Positions 1 through 10,592 of a stretch of DNA of 64,000 nt are shown piece after piece. Source of the stretch: Hyphomicrobiaceae bacterium (GTDB taxonomy: Bacteria; Pseudomonadota; Alphaproteobacteria; Rhizobiales; Hyphomicrobiaceae); the NCBI GenBank assembly GCA_020638055.1, contig JACKJH010000001.1, positions 310,001-374,000 on the forward strand, read 5' to 3'. Below the pieces are notes generated by a model that searched no databases, was not told the origin of the DNA, and saw only the letters and a program-made list of their open reading frames with translations. Positions within the stretch are counted from its first letter, which is position 1, and each line of letters opens with the position of its first letter. The translations under genes were made by a program, and so were the position numbers.

Positions 1-74
1 CTGAGCGCAGTGTGGCGCCAGAAAGATCTCCCCACTGTGAATTGCCGCGATATTTCCACGACCTAGTTCCCGCT

Positions 75-3000
75 TCATATGAAGTGAAAATCGTCAACGT
101 GATAGGCGACTAGCTGGGCCATGGAAACATTTTCAATAACAACAGAGTCCGTGTTGTAAGTTATCATTGCACCTTCGGCCGTATCCACTATCGCGCTTTC
201 AAGCGCAGTCCAGTCAGCAAACATCGCGGTCGAAACCTCAATAATGTCATGAGAAACTCCGCTCACAGCAAAGTCCGTTATGCGATCGTTTCCGAAACCT
301 GGCGCGAAAACAAACACGTCGGTTCCTGCGCCTCCGGAAAGGAAATCGTTTCCTCCAAGGCCTATGAGGCGATCATCGCCACTTAGACCATTAAGAGTAT
401 CGAATCCGTTGGAACCGATCAGAACGTCATTGGTAGCGACGGAGTTGAAATCTCCGTTTAGAACAAGATGGCCTGCGCCACTGACGTTTAGTGTTCCAGA
501 GCCGCTAACCTTTGCCAGTACCAAAGTGCCCTGCTCGACCGAAATATCACCGTTGTTGACTACCTCGACATCGATGCTCGAAGTGGCTGCTGTGCCAGTC
601 TTCCTAAACGTGCCGTCGTTGACGACGACTGCGTCACTGCCGTTGTCGCTGACACCAAAATTGGTAGTACGGATCAAGAGTCCGCTCGCGGCTGTTTGGT
701 CGTCGAACGTCGCTCCGGCGGCGATGTGAAGAGATCCAGATCCGATCGCGCTGCTGCTGTTCAGGCTGAAATAGGTGGAGCCGCCCTGAGCCACACTATT
801 GCCACCGAAGTCAATCAGACGCCCTGCATCAAGATACAGGTTGGTGTTCGATGAGCCCGCGCCGAATGTTACACCACCTTGTAGATCTATTGTGCCAGAT
901 CCAACCTGCTGGATTGATGACCCCACAAAGCTCGTGGCTCCTGTCACCGTCAGAGTGCCATCTCCCTTCAGAATTCCGGAGACTTGATTGAAAGAACCAA
1001 CGGTAGTCACGTCAGCGATAGCCAATACTGCACCATTGGTAAGAGTTAATGTGCCGGCCAAATTAGTGCCGCCCTCCAAATTGACCGTGCCCGCAGAAAC
1101 TTCGTAGCTCCCGTCCCCCGCGCCCGTAACACCGGTCAAGGTGTGTGTTCCGCCTCCAAAACGCAACACAGCTCCCGGTGCGACATCGAAGGTCCCGCTA
1201 TCGGTGCCGCCACCCTCGAGGCTAAGCGTGCCGCTCTCCACCACGACGGCATTGTTACTGTTGAAAGTCGAGCTTATGCTCGAAGTGGCTGCTGTGCCAG
1301 TCTTCCTAAACGTGCCATCGTTGACGACGACAGCGTCACTCCCATCATCACCTGCACCAAAGTTCGCTGTACGAATTGTAAGTCCGCTTGTGGCGGTCTG
1401 GTCGTCGAACGTCGCTCCGGCGGCGATGTGAAGAGATCCAGATCCAATCGCGCTGCTGCTGTTCAGGCTGAAATAGGTGGAGCCGCCCTGAGCCACACTA
1501 TTGCCACCGAAGTCAATCAGACGCCCTGCATCAAGATACAGGTTGGTGTTCGATGAGCCCGCGCCGAATGTTACACCACCTTGTAGATCTGTTGTGCCAG
1601 ATCCAGATTGCTGGATCGAACTTCCCATGAAGGTTGCTGATCCAGTCACCGTCAGCACACCAGCGCCTGTTAGAGTGGAGGACGATTGAGTAAACTCCCC
1701 GACCTTTCCAGCTCCGTCGAGGCCCAACCTTCCTCCTGACAGGCTGACTGAACCGTCAACATCAAATGTGCTCGAAATTGTCAGTGAGCCGCTGTCGATT
1801 GCTAGGTTCGGTCCGACTGTCGTGAGCGATGCCATCGAATAGTCTGCGGTATCGAAAGTGATAAGTTCACCAACGGCCAGTCCGATAAAGGCATCATCAT
1901 CGATACCTGGAACGCGATTGTCGCTCCAGTTGGCCGCATCTCCAGCATTGCCACCGGTAGCTGCGATCCACTCGATGCTAAACTCCGCAACATCGAAGGC
2001 CTGCGAGATAACGGTAGCTCCCAAAGCGTTGCCGGCCCGGTCAGTAATCGCAGACGCGTCGAGTTCCACGGTGTGATGACCTAGCGCTAGTGGCGCATAG
2101 GTAACTTGCACGGAATATCCGCCATTCTTGACCTGGATGGCAGTCGGCGTGATAGCGAGGCCGTCGGGCCCGATCAGGCGGAACGTGCTCGCGGTGACGG
2201 TCTCCGGATCGAGTGGCTCTGAAAAACTGAAACGAAGGGTGCGGAACGAGCCGCCGACGGTTGCCCCATCGACCACATTGGTGTCCACTAGTTCCGGCGG
2301 CACGATATCCGGCACGAGTTCGATTGTCACCAGTTCCGATAGCCCGACATTACCACCGGTATCGGTGGCGCGGACCTGAAGTGTGACCGTCGTAGCGCCG
2401 CCGTTGGCGACGATGGTCGGAAGCGCCGCACGCAGATCGAACGGATAGGCGCCGTCAACGCGCTGAACCGTACTATTCACAAGCAACTCGACGTCGCGGA
2501 CCTGTACGTCATCGGTGATGCGCACCCCGAACGGCACGATCTGACCTTCCTGAACTTGTATGCCGGGAGTTGCCGGATCGACGTCTGCTGGCGGGTTGGT
2601 CACCGTCACCACGGGCGGCTGGCCAGCCGTATCGAAGGCAAGATAGTTGACGACCTGCAACTGGTCACCGGCCCCGACGAAGGCGAGTCCATTGCCGATA
2701 GCAACGGAAGTGGGCGCTGTCGGCAGCGTGATGCGCGTGACGAAGTCCCCGGTGTTCGTTGGATCATCCGTGCGGACAATGTCAATGGCGTTTACGCCAG
2801 CTACACCGCCGACTGATCCGACCGAGATGCCGAGGCCGGAGCCGTTGAGTGCGATATCCGTGCCGGCGATCGCATTATCGTCAATGCCGCTTATTAGAGA
2901 TAGACCGGCCGGATCAGAAACCTCAATGGTCGCATAGCCAGCGCTAAAGCCATTCGAAGCCGGCACATAGAGCATGCCATCCGCCACAAACAATTTGCGG

Positions 3001-6000
3001 TCTCCGCTGAGCGAAACACCGACCTGCGAAAGGTTCAGGGAGCCCTGCTCGAACATGAGGACACCGTCCACAACCTCAATCGCGTGAAGAACATTGCTGC
3101 CGTCGAGCGCGTAGACAACACTGCCCTCATGGGTGAGACCGGCGATAGTCGTGGCGGTACCCGACAGATCCAGTGTGGCGATCTCTTCGCCTGTGGTTAG
3201 GTCGACGGACTTAAGGTTGCCGCCGCTATTTACATAGGCAACGCCGTCGATGATCTCGACCTGCGTCGCGGCAATGTCGACTGTCGTGAGTAGTCGCGGC
3301 GCGGTTGTATTCGTCACGTCAATGAGGTGAAGTCCGGTAGATGCCGCGACTGCCGCAATTCCGAGCGAGACATCTATGGCGACATCGACGGCCGTGCCCG
3401 GGAGGTCCAATTCCGCTTCGACGACCGGCTTGAACGGTGACATGATGTCGACGACGGCGAGGCCATAGGTGTCCGTCGCTACAAAGGCTGTCGAGCCAGT
3501 TCCGCCGATGTCATTTTCGGCCGCAATAGCCCGGACCTGGCCCTGCAGCGCTGCAGCAGCCATAACACCAGTCGCAACCGGCAAGCCGTCTAGCGGATTG
3601 CTACCGGCTTTGATCTCAGCATAGTCGGAGACGCCATCGCCATCTGTATCTGCTGAATCAATCTTTGTGCCAATAATTTCTTCCGCATCATCGGATAGCC
3701 CATCGCCATCAGTGTCTGCGTCGAAATTACTTGAAAATTTTATTATTGAATCCCCTGGTGCCCCGTAATTCACCAGCTCTCCTTGCTGCGAAAGCAACAG
3801 CTGGGCTGTTATTCCGAGGTTGTTTTCAGTCCAAATTATTTCGCCATTCGGATCGTAGATACTAATAAGAAAATCAGAGCCAGTGAAAATCTTTAATTCG
3901 TCGATGCTTTGTGCGAAACCACGAACATCCTGAACAGAGATGATATCTTGCGCTAGCGGATCTCCGGGCACGATAAAGGCTTGGACCCTGTAATAAAAGC
4001 CGGTAGCAGCTGGCTCAATTCCGTCAAGGTATAACGATGCCCCCGCAAACTTGTCGAGCAACTGCAACCCATCAACAACGATCAAAGGATTCATGATTGA
4101 ATCGTTGCGCGCTGTATCATCAAGCCCAATCGCATGCCCAATTTCATGAAGTAGAATCGAAGCTACTTTTGTTCCGTTTGTAAGCTCGGGCTCGGCTGAA
4201 ACGATCTGTACCACCTCGGATATGTCAAAACCTATTCGGACTTGAGTGAGGTTGCCGCTGGAATCGCCAGATATCGTTGTTTGTGCATATCTGCCACCCA
4301 CCCCATCTATATCCTCATAGCCAAAACGAATTTGGACATTGGGTCCGTCACTGAGTTCGAAAAACTCAATGCCAGTCGATTTTGACCAATCACTCAGCGC
4401 ATTCCTGGCAGCGTTCTTCATGATGTCGTCAAATTCCGAGACAAACGGCGTCGATTGGCCCGGATCACTTAGCGTCGCAAAACTATAAGATACCTGCGGC
4501 GCAAAGGCATTGTTGGATCGCTGCCATGAAAGGCCCGAGAAGACGATTGCATCATCAGTATTGGGAATTTCTTCTTCACCTGCCCCCCTAACTCCCCCAA
4601 CCGCGTTTTTGATTCTGATTCGATAGAATCCAGGGTCTTCTTTTATCTCTTTTGAATAATCAATGATTGGTTTTACGAAATCGGGATCATTGAGCGGAGA
4701 ATTGTCCCGCGCTTCCTGCTGAAGTACCTCCAATACTATTTTGTACTTGTCTTTTGAACTGATGAAGCCGCCAAGTTCCTTCTCTAGTTGACCAAGGCGA
4801 AAATATACTTTTTCACGTGTACTCATAGCTTTGGTCGCGTCAAAGACTGTGCCCGGCGGCGTCAGCCCATGCCAACCCGGCTTGGTAATTCCGGTTCCGG
4901 GATCCGTTGTCACCGAAAGGCCATCTTCGGACACCGTCGCAGTGCCTTCGATAACTAGGCGGCCGGTCGTGTGATCGAAGCTGAGGAAATTGAGCTTGGT
5001 ACCTGGCGCCGCATCAAATGTATTCGGCAGCGTCAACTGTGCGGGTATTGTGAACACGGCCGCAGCCGGTGCCTGGATCGTGATGTCGAACGTGTGCTCA
5101 AGCAGGCCCGCAGGAAGCATATCGCGCACAAGTTCGGGTGGAACTGTCGAGATACCGACTTGTGCATTGGTGATCACCTGGCCGTCTTCACCGATAATAC
5201 TGCCGCCTTCGATGACAAGTTGCGCCAATGCGCGTTCTTCGGCAGTGAGATCAGGCGCCGATGCGGCGTTCATGGTTACGGTCGTTGTGCCTGTCGCATC
5301 AATATTGATGAGCATCGCCTGATCAAGACGCGGCAAATAAACTTCCTGCCGGTCGATATTGGCAAGCTGGTCTTGCAATGCCCCCATCGTGCCCATCAGG
5401 GTGTTGACTTCTCCTGGACGGATTTGAACATCCAACACCATCTCGGGATAGAACACGCCATCAGGTACATTGCTTGCAGTACGGCCATCGACAGCAACTT
5501 TCACGTCGCCGCCAGGCACGCTCGTCAGCGTAAAGCGTCCTTGGGCGTCCGTAAAAACGGCCTGATCCTCAAAACCCAAAATGAACACCTTGGCGTTTGC
5601 GATCGGTTCGAGGAATACGTCATCTGCTGTGTGCGCAATTCCGTCAGGACCTGAAAGAATATCATCCTTGGTCATCGGTTTCAGATCAGGACCAGGCCCG
5701 ACGACCACACCTGTGATCGTGGTATTGGGCAACGCTGTCCGGCTGACCGTCGAAAACGATGACAGGCTGTTGCCACCAGCGAGGCCATCACCATCGCCGT
5801 CGAGAAGCGCACCATCTTGTGCAGCTTTAATAATCGACCCATCAAGATGCAGTTTGACTTTGCTGCTGCCCGGCATCGCCTCGTTCAGCAACATCCATGC
5901 GTGGAGACCATCCCCGGACACCACGACATTGGCCGCCAACTTGGCGCCCGACGCATCGGTCACATAGAAGCTGTCGGCGGTCAGTGTCGCCGCGTCCACT

Positions 6001-9000
6001 GCACGCGTGAACGTGACCTGGGGCCTGAACGTGACGCCGATCTCGCCGGCACCGTTGGCAGGCGTAAGGCTTTCGATTGCAAACGGGATCGCAACATCGA
6101 GGCTAGTTGCAATTGTCGTTTCAGCGACCAATCCGGCGGCGTCTGTTGCCTTCACTGTAATCGGCAAACTGCCGAGCTTTGCCGTCTTAAGATCGAGTGC
6201 GGTGTCAAAAGCGCCGGTGCTTATGTCGAACACGATCGGATGGTCAGCACCTCCCGCAACACTATAGGACAACGAAACAACGGCAGAACCCGTACCGTCA
6301 ACACTGCCGGTGAGTCGAGAGGTCGCCGTCAAAGACGCCCCATCAGCAAGCGACGAGATAGAAATCGTAGGCGCTCTGGTATCAACGATGAAGTCATAGA
6401 CGAGCGGGATTGCTTGATTGCCCGCAGCATCATGAGCTGTGAACACGAGGCTGTGGCTGCCATCGCCTGTGCCGTCGGAAGGCAATTCGACCGGAACCTG
6501 GAAGCGCCCCGTATTATCGACAGAAACAATAAACGCGGCAGCCCCATCAAGGGCAACGCTAAGCGCGCTAAGTCCTGCGAGATTATCAAGCGCGAAGCCC
6601 GTGAGTGTGAATTGCCCTGCAGTGACCTGACCGTACTTTGACGTCACCAGGATGACGGGTGCGCGAACGTCCACGTCGGAGCGGAAACTATCGAGTACCC
6701 AATCACCAATTTGGAAACCTGTCTCTTGGCCAGCCTGGTTTGAGAACTCGTAGTGGATGCCGCCGTAAATTCGGCTGCGACCTGCCTCTGCGGCAGCGTT
6801 CAGAAAGCTTTCATAACTCCGCTCGACGCCAGGGAGATCGAAGCTCGTCGTCGTAAAGGACACGGAGCCTAACAGGCCTGTCAAAACTTCTGCGGCCGCG
6901 CCACTGTATGTCGAATGACCCGATACATAGTCGGGGTGGTTAGGCGTTATCAGAAACGGTGACCAAGTTGGGTCGGCAATGGTCGCAGCATTCCCATCAA
7001 GATCGGCATTTGAAATGGCGGTGATCGGTCGCCACAAATCATATGTGTACTTGGCATCCCAGGCAGCTATACCAGCATCGGCCAACGCGATGTTCAAACT
7101 GGCGAGTGCGCGGGCATTTGAAGCCCACCCTCCATCCGCGCTGCTAAGTAGTGACGTAGCAATCTCATTCCAGTGTCCGGCCGGTGTGTAGGTGCCCAAA
7201 CCATCCTGCCAGAAGCGTGCGATCTCGGTCTGATCTGCGGTTCGCACGGCACTTGTCGCGCCACCGAGCAAATAAAGCTCATTGACTGCAGCCGCATACT
7301 CTGCGCTGTCGAGGCTAGGCGGCGCTACAGGCCTGAATTGACTGGCCGTCTGTAACGCAAACGTCTCCAAAGTCGCCCATTGCGGAGAAGCAGCCGGTTC
7401 GAACATCGGACCCGTCGGGCGCCATTCGCCCACTCCGGTGCCTCCGGGTTCGTTGACGAAGAAGTCCCAGCCGTCCGTGCTGCGCAATTCAATTATAGCA
7501 TCGGCGATGGCTTGACCGAGAGCAACGCCACCCGTTTTAGCGGCGCCATCGGCGATCGTTGCCAAATCGCTCGCGAGACGCGCATCAAATTTGGCGGCCT
7601 GTGCCGGATAAAGATAGCTCAAGACAGCATGCGCCGCAGAGACGACGGCCGCAAAGGCATCGGCGCCTGCAGGAGCCGGAAGACCAACCATGTAGGCCGG
7701 TGTTCCATCTATTGCGTTCAAGGCATCGAAGATCGCAATGCTCTGCATGGCCAGACCACGCGAAGCAAACGTCGGCGTCGAAGCATCTGCACGGATAGCG
7801 TCAAGAGCAATCTGGTTCCATTCAAGGACAGGATCGTGGAGTTCGACGGCGTCCCGCTCTACAACAAGCGTTAGCTCGGTAGCGTTGCCTGCGACGTCGA
7901 CAGCTCTGAGCGTCAATGGATTTGTGCCCGTTGCGAGCTTGATGCCGCCAAGAGAGAAAGTGCCGTCATTGGCGACGATAGTAGATTGCGGTGTGCCAAC
8001 AAGTTGGACAACAGAGCCTGCATCGGATTGGCCGATCAAAGTGATGCTGCCCATCGCCGTCGTCAAGTCCCCGATGGGACCCGTATCAGACGACGGTGCG
8101 AGCGATACCGAACTCAGCGCTGGCGGTGCTGAATCTATTTCGATCCCGAGCGGGTTCGAGGGCGTGCTGGCCTGGGAGCCTGATATCGTTTTGGCCGTGA
8201 AGATATGCGCGCCGTCACTCAGTGATACGGACGTGTAATCATACGTCCACGCACCCGCGTCGTCGGCGGTCGTTGTGCCGATCGAGTTGCCATCAAGGAG
8301 AACCTCGACTGCGGCGGATGGCGTGCTTGTGCCGTGTACCAGAAGCGTCGAATCAGAGGTAACGCCATCGCCCAGGACGCCAGTATCATCTGAAACGCCA
8401 GTGACCGTCGGAGCCAGAAGTTCGCCTGCCGGCCCGTTGAGCGTCACGGTAATGGTGCGCGTAGCGGTACCGCCGAACCCATCCGCCACTGCTACGGTAT
8501 AAGTTTGCTGCCTTGTCTCACCAGCAGCGAATGCGTCGAGTTCGGTCGCATCAGCGATAAATGACCATGCAATTGTGCCGGTGCGATTAACCGCTGTCAC
8601 GTCGGTCAAGTTCACTGTAAGCGACCCCAGATAACCGGCGGCGGCGGGCATCACCGTCGTGATGTGGCTGTCGGAGGAGTCGAGGTCCGCAAATTCAATC
8701 GTACCAACTGCAGTGGTGACGCCAGCGGCATCGACGGTACCTTCATCTACCGCCGCCGTGATGATGGGAGTATCATTGGAACCGGTCACGACGATGGCAA
8801 TGTCGCCTTGGCCGCTGCCTCCTTTGCCATCGTCTATAATTACGCTGTAGGTCAGTGTAACCGAGGAGCCCTGGCCCAAATAATCGAAGATACGATCCGC
8901 AGCTGCGAAGCTCCAGTCCACCTTACCAGCAGATGATCCAACGGGTTTCGTTGGCACCCCCAGTGTCAAGAAACTGAGAAGCACAGACTCGTCCGGCAGG

Positions 9001-10490
9001 CCCGCCGCCGTACCCGTCGCATGCACGCCCGAAATTGTCGAAGTGTGCCCAGTGTCGGAGAGATCAGCATCGGCAAAAGACAGCATACCGCTGGCAGTCA
9101 AAGCTATCTCGCTTTCGGATTGATCTGCAACTTCAGAAAGTTTTGCCGTTGCAACACCGCTCACGGCTGGTGCGTCGTTGGCGCCGGTTACGGTGATCTT
9201 GACCACCTGCGGCGTCCCGTCCTCGGTCAACACCGGGAAGCGATCCGCCAGGGTTTCGCCTTCAGCCAGTGCATTGACCGCTGGGTTGGCGTTATCGAGG
9301 GCATACGTCCACACGCCAGCGGCGGTAACTGTATAGGTGCCGTAGTCATTCTCGCTAGCGACTGGCGAACTCACCGACTGGAACGTGTCCACCGTGTTAT
9401 CGACATCGGTCGCATTCAGGTCACCTGAAACCGTCGACAGCGCCGCATCCTCAATGACTGAACCTGTCGCGACCCCGGAAATGATCGCCGAATCATTCTG
9501 ACCCGTGATTGTCAACGTCAGAGTGTTGGGCGTCGCATCTTTGCCGTCCGAAACTTCATAATCGAAAACGAAAACCTCCTTCTGCCCATCCGCTAGACTG
9601 TCCAACAGTAACAATCCAGCGGCTGTGAGGGTGATGGTCGAGTCCGACAAGGAGTAGTGCGTGCCAAGCGTCAACACGCGCCCTTGCGAACCACTGACTG
9701 AGGTTGACAAGGACTGGATTGCAAGCGCGGCGGGACCGTCGCCATCTGACGCGCCCGTCAAGAGATCGAATGAGAACGCCGAGTTGTCTTCAAAGGTCGT
9801 CGCGGTGTTCGCGGCGACGACCGGTGGCGTATTGCCACCAGCGATAACGACTTCGAGCCGCTCGATGCCGCGCACGGTCAAATCAAAGGCTGTGAAATGG
9901 AAGGTTCGACCCTGCGACGATCGAGATTCCGAATTGGCTCGCAATAATGCCTCGAAGGCCTCGATATCAGCTGCTGCTGCGGCCGCCTCAGCTGGCGTCA
10001 ACTCCAAACGCAATGTGTCGGTGCCGGGGCCGCCAAGATAGAAATCTCGAACTCCAATGTTTTCCGAGGCATTATAAATAAGGATGTCATCGCCGCGACC
10101 CCCGCTCACCAGATCGTTGCCTGCGCCGCCATTGACGGTGTCATTTCCTCCACCGCCAAACACGATGTCGTTGCCGTCCGTACCGGTGAGAACGTTGTCG
10201 GATGCGTTACCAATGAGAACTTCGGCTCGCTTCTCATCTTCCGAGTGCCGAGTTTCGACCGAAAATTGCACGTCGTGATCGACGATCTTGGTCGCCGCTG
10301 GGATACGCCCAACACCGTTGTGTTCAACCACGTGGTGCTCCTGGCCATGATCTCCATTCAATCGATCATTGCCGATACCATGATCGAGCAAAGCTTCGCC
10401 ATCTCGGCCGATGTTCCGATCGCCCCCACCTTTGTCGTTCTCATGAGGCTCTAAAGAATACTTGGAATTCTTATCAAAACGCCTGGTCAT
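75..10490 (-). CDS. Giant RTX-type secreted multidomain exoprotein (3471 aa) with haloperoxidase-like and metalloprotease domains
   Basis: Predicted substrate of the type I secretion genes just upstream. Approximate domains: RTX nonapeptides (GGxGxD type) at 95-140; VCBS/cadherin-like repeats 230-700; bacterial Ig-like 700-875; vanadium-haloperoxidase/PAP2-like domain 880-1275 with the three motifs KxxxxxxRP (KYTYDLWRP, ~1147), SGH (YVSGHS, ~1190) and SRxxxxxH (SRIYGGIH, ~1240); more Ig-like/SbsA-like domains to ~1560; a matrixin-like zinc protease motif HEIGHAIGLDD (~2114) with a following Met-turn SIMNP; thrombospondin-3-like DTDGDG calcium repeats ~2260-2300; LVIVD-type beta-propeller repeats ~2310-2620; Ig-like; a duplicated passenger-like segment; RTX repeats ~3347-3403 and a C-terminal tail that should carry the secretion signal. 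There is no N-terminal signal peptide, as expected for type I export. ATG at 10490 has GGAG eight bases upstream; an in-frame TTG lies ten codons earlier. Whether the enzyme domains are active is inferred from motifs only. Confidence 0.9.
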   Translation of the reverse strand: MTRRFDKNSKYSLEPHENDKGGGDRNIGRDGEALLDHGIGNDRLNGDHGQEHHVVEHNGVGRIPAATKIVDHDVQFSVETRHSEDEKRAEVLIGNASDNVLTGTDGNDIVFGGGGNDTVNGGAGNDLVSGGRGDDILIYNASENIGVRDFYLGGPGTDTLRLELTPAEAAAAAADIEAFEALLRANSESRSSQGRTFHFTAFDLTVRGIERLEVVIAGGNTPPVVAANTATTFEDNSAFSFDLLTGASDGDGPAALAIQSLSTSVSGSQGRVLTLGTHYSLSDSTITLTAAGLLLLDSLADGQKEVFVFDYEVSDGKDATPNTLTLTITGQNDSAIISGVATGSVIEDAALSTVSGDLNATDVDNTVDTFQSVSSPVASENDYGTYTVTAAGVWTYALDNANPAVNALAEGETLADRFPVLTEDGTPQVVKITVTGANDAPAVSGVATAKLSEVADQSESEIALTASGMLSFADADLSDTGHTSTISGVHATGTAAGLPDESVLLSFLTLGVPTKPVGSSAGKVDWSFAAADRIFDYLGQGSSVTLTYSVIIDDGKGGSGQGDIAIVVTGSNDTPIITAAVDEGTVDAAGVTTAVGTIEFADLDSSDSHITTVMPAAAGYLGSLTVNLTDVTAVNRTGTIAWSFIADATELDAFAAGETRQQTYTVAVADGFGGTATRTITVTLNGPAGELLAPTVTGVSDDTGVLGDGVTSDSTLLVHGTSTPSAAVEVLLDGNSIGTTTADDAGAWTYDYTSVSLSDGAHIFTAKTISGSQASTPSNPLGIEIDSAPPALSSVSLAPSSDTGPIGDLTTAMGSITLIGQSDAGSVVQLVGTPQSTIVANDGTFSLGGIKLATGTNPLTLRAVDVAGNATELTLVVERDAVELHDPVLEWNQIALDAIRADASTPTFASRGLAMQSIAIFDALNAIDGTPAYMVGLPAPAGADAFAAVVSAAHAVLSYLYPAQAAKFDARLASDLATIADGAAKTGGVALGQAIADAIIELRSTDGWDFFVNEPGGTGVGEWRPTGPMFEPAASPQWATLETFALQTASQFRPVAPPSLDSAEYAAAVNELYLLGGATSAVRTADQTEIARFWQDGLGTYTPAGHWNEIATSLLSSADGGWASNARALASLNIALADAGIAAWDAKYTYDLWRPITAISNADLDGNAATIADPTWSPFLITPNHPDYVSGHSTYSGAAAEVLTGLLGSVSFTTTSFDLPGVERSYESFLNAAAEAGRSRIYGGIHYEFSNQAGQETGFQIGDWVLDSFRSDVDVRAPVILVTSKYGQVTAGQFTLTGFALDNLAGLSALSVALDGAAAFIVSVDNTGRFQVPVELPSDGTGDGSHSLVFTAHDAAGNQAIPLVYDFIVDTRAPTISISSLADGASLTATSRLTGSVDGTGSAVVSLSYSVAGGADHPIVFDISTGAFDTALDLKTAKLGSLPITVKATDAAGLVAETTIATSLDVAIPFAIESLTPANGAGEIGVTFRPQVTFTRAVDAATLTADSFYVTDASGAKLAANVVVSGDGLHAWMLLNEAMPGSSKVKLHLDGSIIKAAQDGALLDGDGDGLAGGNSLSSFSTVSRTALPNTTITGVVVGPGPDLKPMTKDDILSGPDGIAHTADDVFLEPIANAKVFILGFEDQAVFTDAQGRFTLTSVPGGDVKVAVDGRTASNVPDGVFYPEMVLDVQIRPGEVNTLMGTMGALQDQLANIDRQEVYLPRLDQAMLINIDATGTTTVTMNAASAPDLTAEERALAQLVIEGGSIIGEDGQVITNAQVGISTVPPELVRDMLPAGLLEHTFDITIQAPAAAVFTIPAQLTLPNTFDAAPGTKLNFLSFDHTTGRLVIEGTATVSEDGLSVTTDPGTGITKPGWHGLTPPGTVFDATKAMSTREKVYFRLGQLEKELGGFISSKDKYKIVLEVLQQEARDNSPLNDPDFVKPIIDYSKEIKEDPGFYRIRIKNAVGGVRGAGEEEIPNTDDAIVFSGLSWQRSNNAFAPQVSYSFATLSDPGQSTPFVSEFDDIMKNAARNALSDWSKSTGIEFFELSDGPNVQIRFGYEDIDGVGGRYAQTTISGDSSGNLTQVRIGFDISEVVQIVSAEPELTNGTKVASILLHEIGHAIGLDDTARNDSIMNPLIVVDGLQLLDKFAGASLYLDGIEPAATGFYYRVQAFIVPGDPLAQDIISVQDVRGFAQSIDELKIFTGSDFLISIYDPNGEIIWTENNLGITAQLLLSQQGELVNYGAPGDSIIKFSSNFDADTDGDGLSDDAEEIIGTKIDSADTDGDGVSDYAEIKAGSNPLDGLPVATGVMAAAALQGQVRAIAAENDIGGTGSTAFVATDTYGLAVVDIMSPFKPVVEAELDLPGTAVDVAIDVSLGIAAVAASTGLHLIDVTNTTAPRLLTTVDIAATQVEIIDGVAYVNSGGNLKSVDLTTGEEIATLDLSGTATTIAGLTHEGSVVYALDGSNVLHAIEVVDGVLMFEQGSLNLSQVGVSLSGDRKLFVADGMLYVPASNGFSAGYATIEVSDPAGLSLISGIDDNAIAGTDIALNGSGLGISVGSVGGVAGVNAIDIVRTDDPTNTGDFVTRITLPTAPTSVAIGNGLAFVGAGDQLQVVNYLAFDTAGQPPVVTVTNPPADVDPATPGIQVQEGQIVPFGVRITDDVQVRDVELLVNSTVQRVDGAYPFDLRAALPTIVANGGATTVTLQVRATDTGGNVGLSELVTIELVPDIVPPELVDTNVVDGATVGGSFRTLRFSFSEPLDPETVTASTFRLIGPDGLAITPTAIQVKNGGYSVQVTYAPLALGHHTVELDASAITDRAGNALGATVISQAFDVAEFSIEWIAATGGNAGDAANWSDNRVPGIDDDAFIGLAVGELITFDTADYSMASLTTVGPNLAIDSGSLTISSTFDVDGSVSLSGGRLGLDGAGKVGEFTQSSSTLTGAGVLTVTGSATFMGSSIQQSGSGTTDLQGGVTFGAGSSNTNLYLDAGRLIDFGGNSVAQGGSTYFSLNSSSAIGSGSLHIAAGATFDDQTATSGLTIRTANFGAGDDGSDAVVVNDGTFRKTGTAATSSISSTFNSNNAVVVESGTLSLEGGGTDSGTFDVAPGAVLRFGGGTHTLTGVTGAGDGSYEVSAGTVNLEGGTNLAGTLTLTNGAVLAIADVTTVGSFNQVSGILKGDGTLTVTGATSFVGSSIQQVGSGTIDLQGGVTFGAGSSNTNLYLDAGRLIDFGGNSVAQGGSTYFSLNSSSAIGSGSLHIAAGATFDDQTAASGLLIRTTNFGVSDNGSDAVVVNDGTFRKTGTAATSSIDVEVVNNGDISVEQGTLVLAKVSGSGTLNVSGAGHLVLNGDFNSVATNDVLIGSNGFDTLNGLSGDDRLIGLGGNDFLSGGAGTDVFVFAPGFGNDRITDFAVSGVSHDIIEVSTAMFADWTALESAIVDTAEGAMITYNTDSVVIENVSMAQLVAYHVDDFHFI
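574..915. repeat. Direct repeat copy 1 inside the giant RTX gene
   Basis: This stretch is nearly identical, without indels, to 1276-1617, exactly 702 bp (234 codons) away. It encodes about 114 residues of the passenger-like segment containing SIQQ, GGVTFGAGSSNTNLYLDAG and GTFRKTGTAATSSI motifs. The DNA-level identity, with only a few substitutions, points to a recent in-frame duplication or ongoing gene conversion. Confidence 0.9.
1276..1617. repeat. Direct repeat copy 2 inside the giant RTX gene
   Basis: Partner of the copy at 574-915. The offset of 702 bp is a multiple of three, so recombination between the copies would delete or add 234 residues without breaking the reading frame. Confidence 0.9.
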
Positions 10491-10592
10491 GAGACGGACT
10501 CCGATGTAGCACACTTGCAAAGTGACACTTGCCTCGAGGCGACATTCATATTTTGTGTCGGCCGCTTTAGAAACATGCGACCGGTCCTACTC

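Noticed and set aside
4971..6641. Long plus-strand reading frames (227 and 274 codons) opposite the giant RTX gene
   Set aside because: They lie antisense to clear domain-coding sequence and have Cys/Arg-rich compositions without family resemblance.
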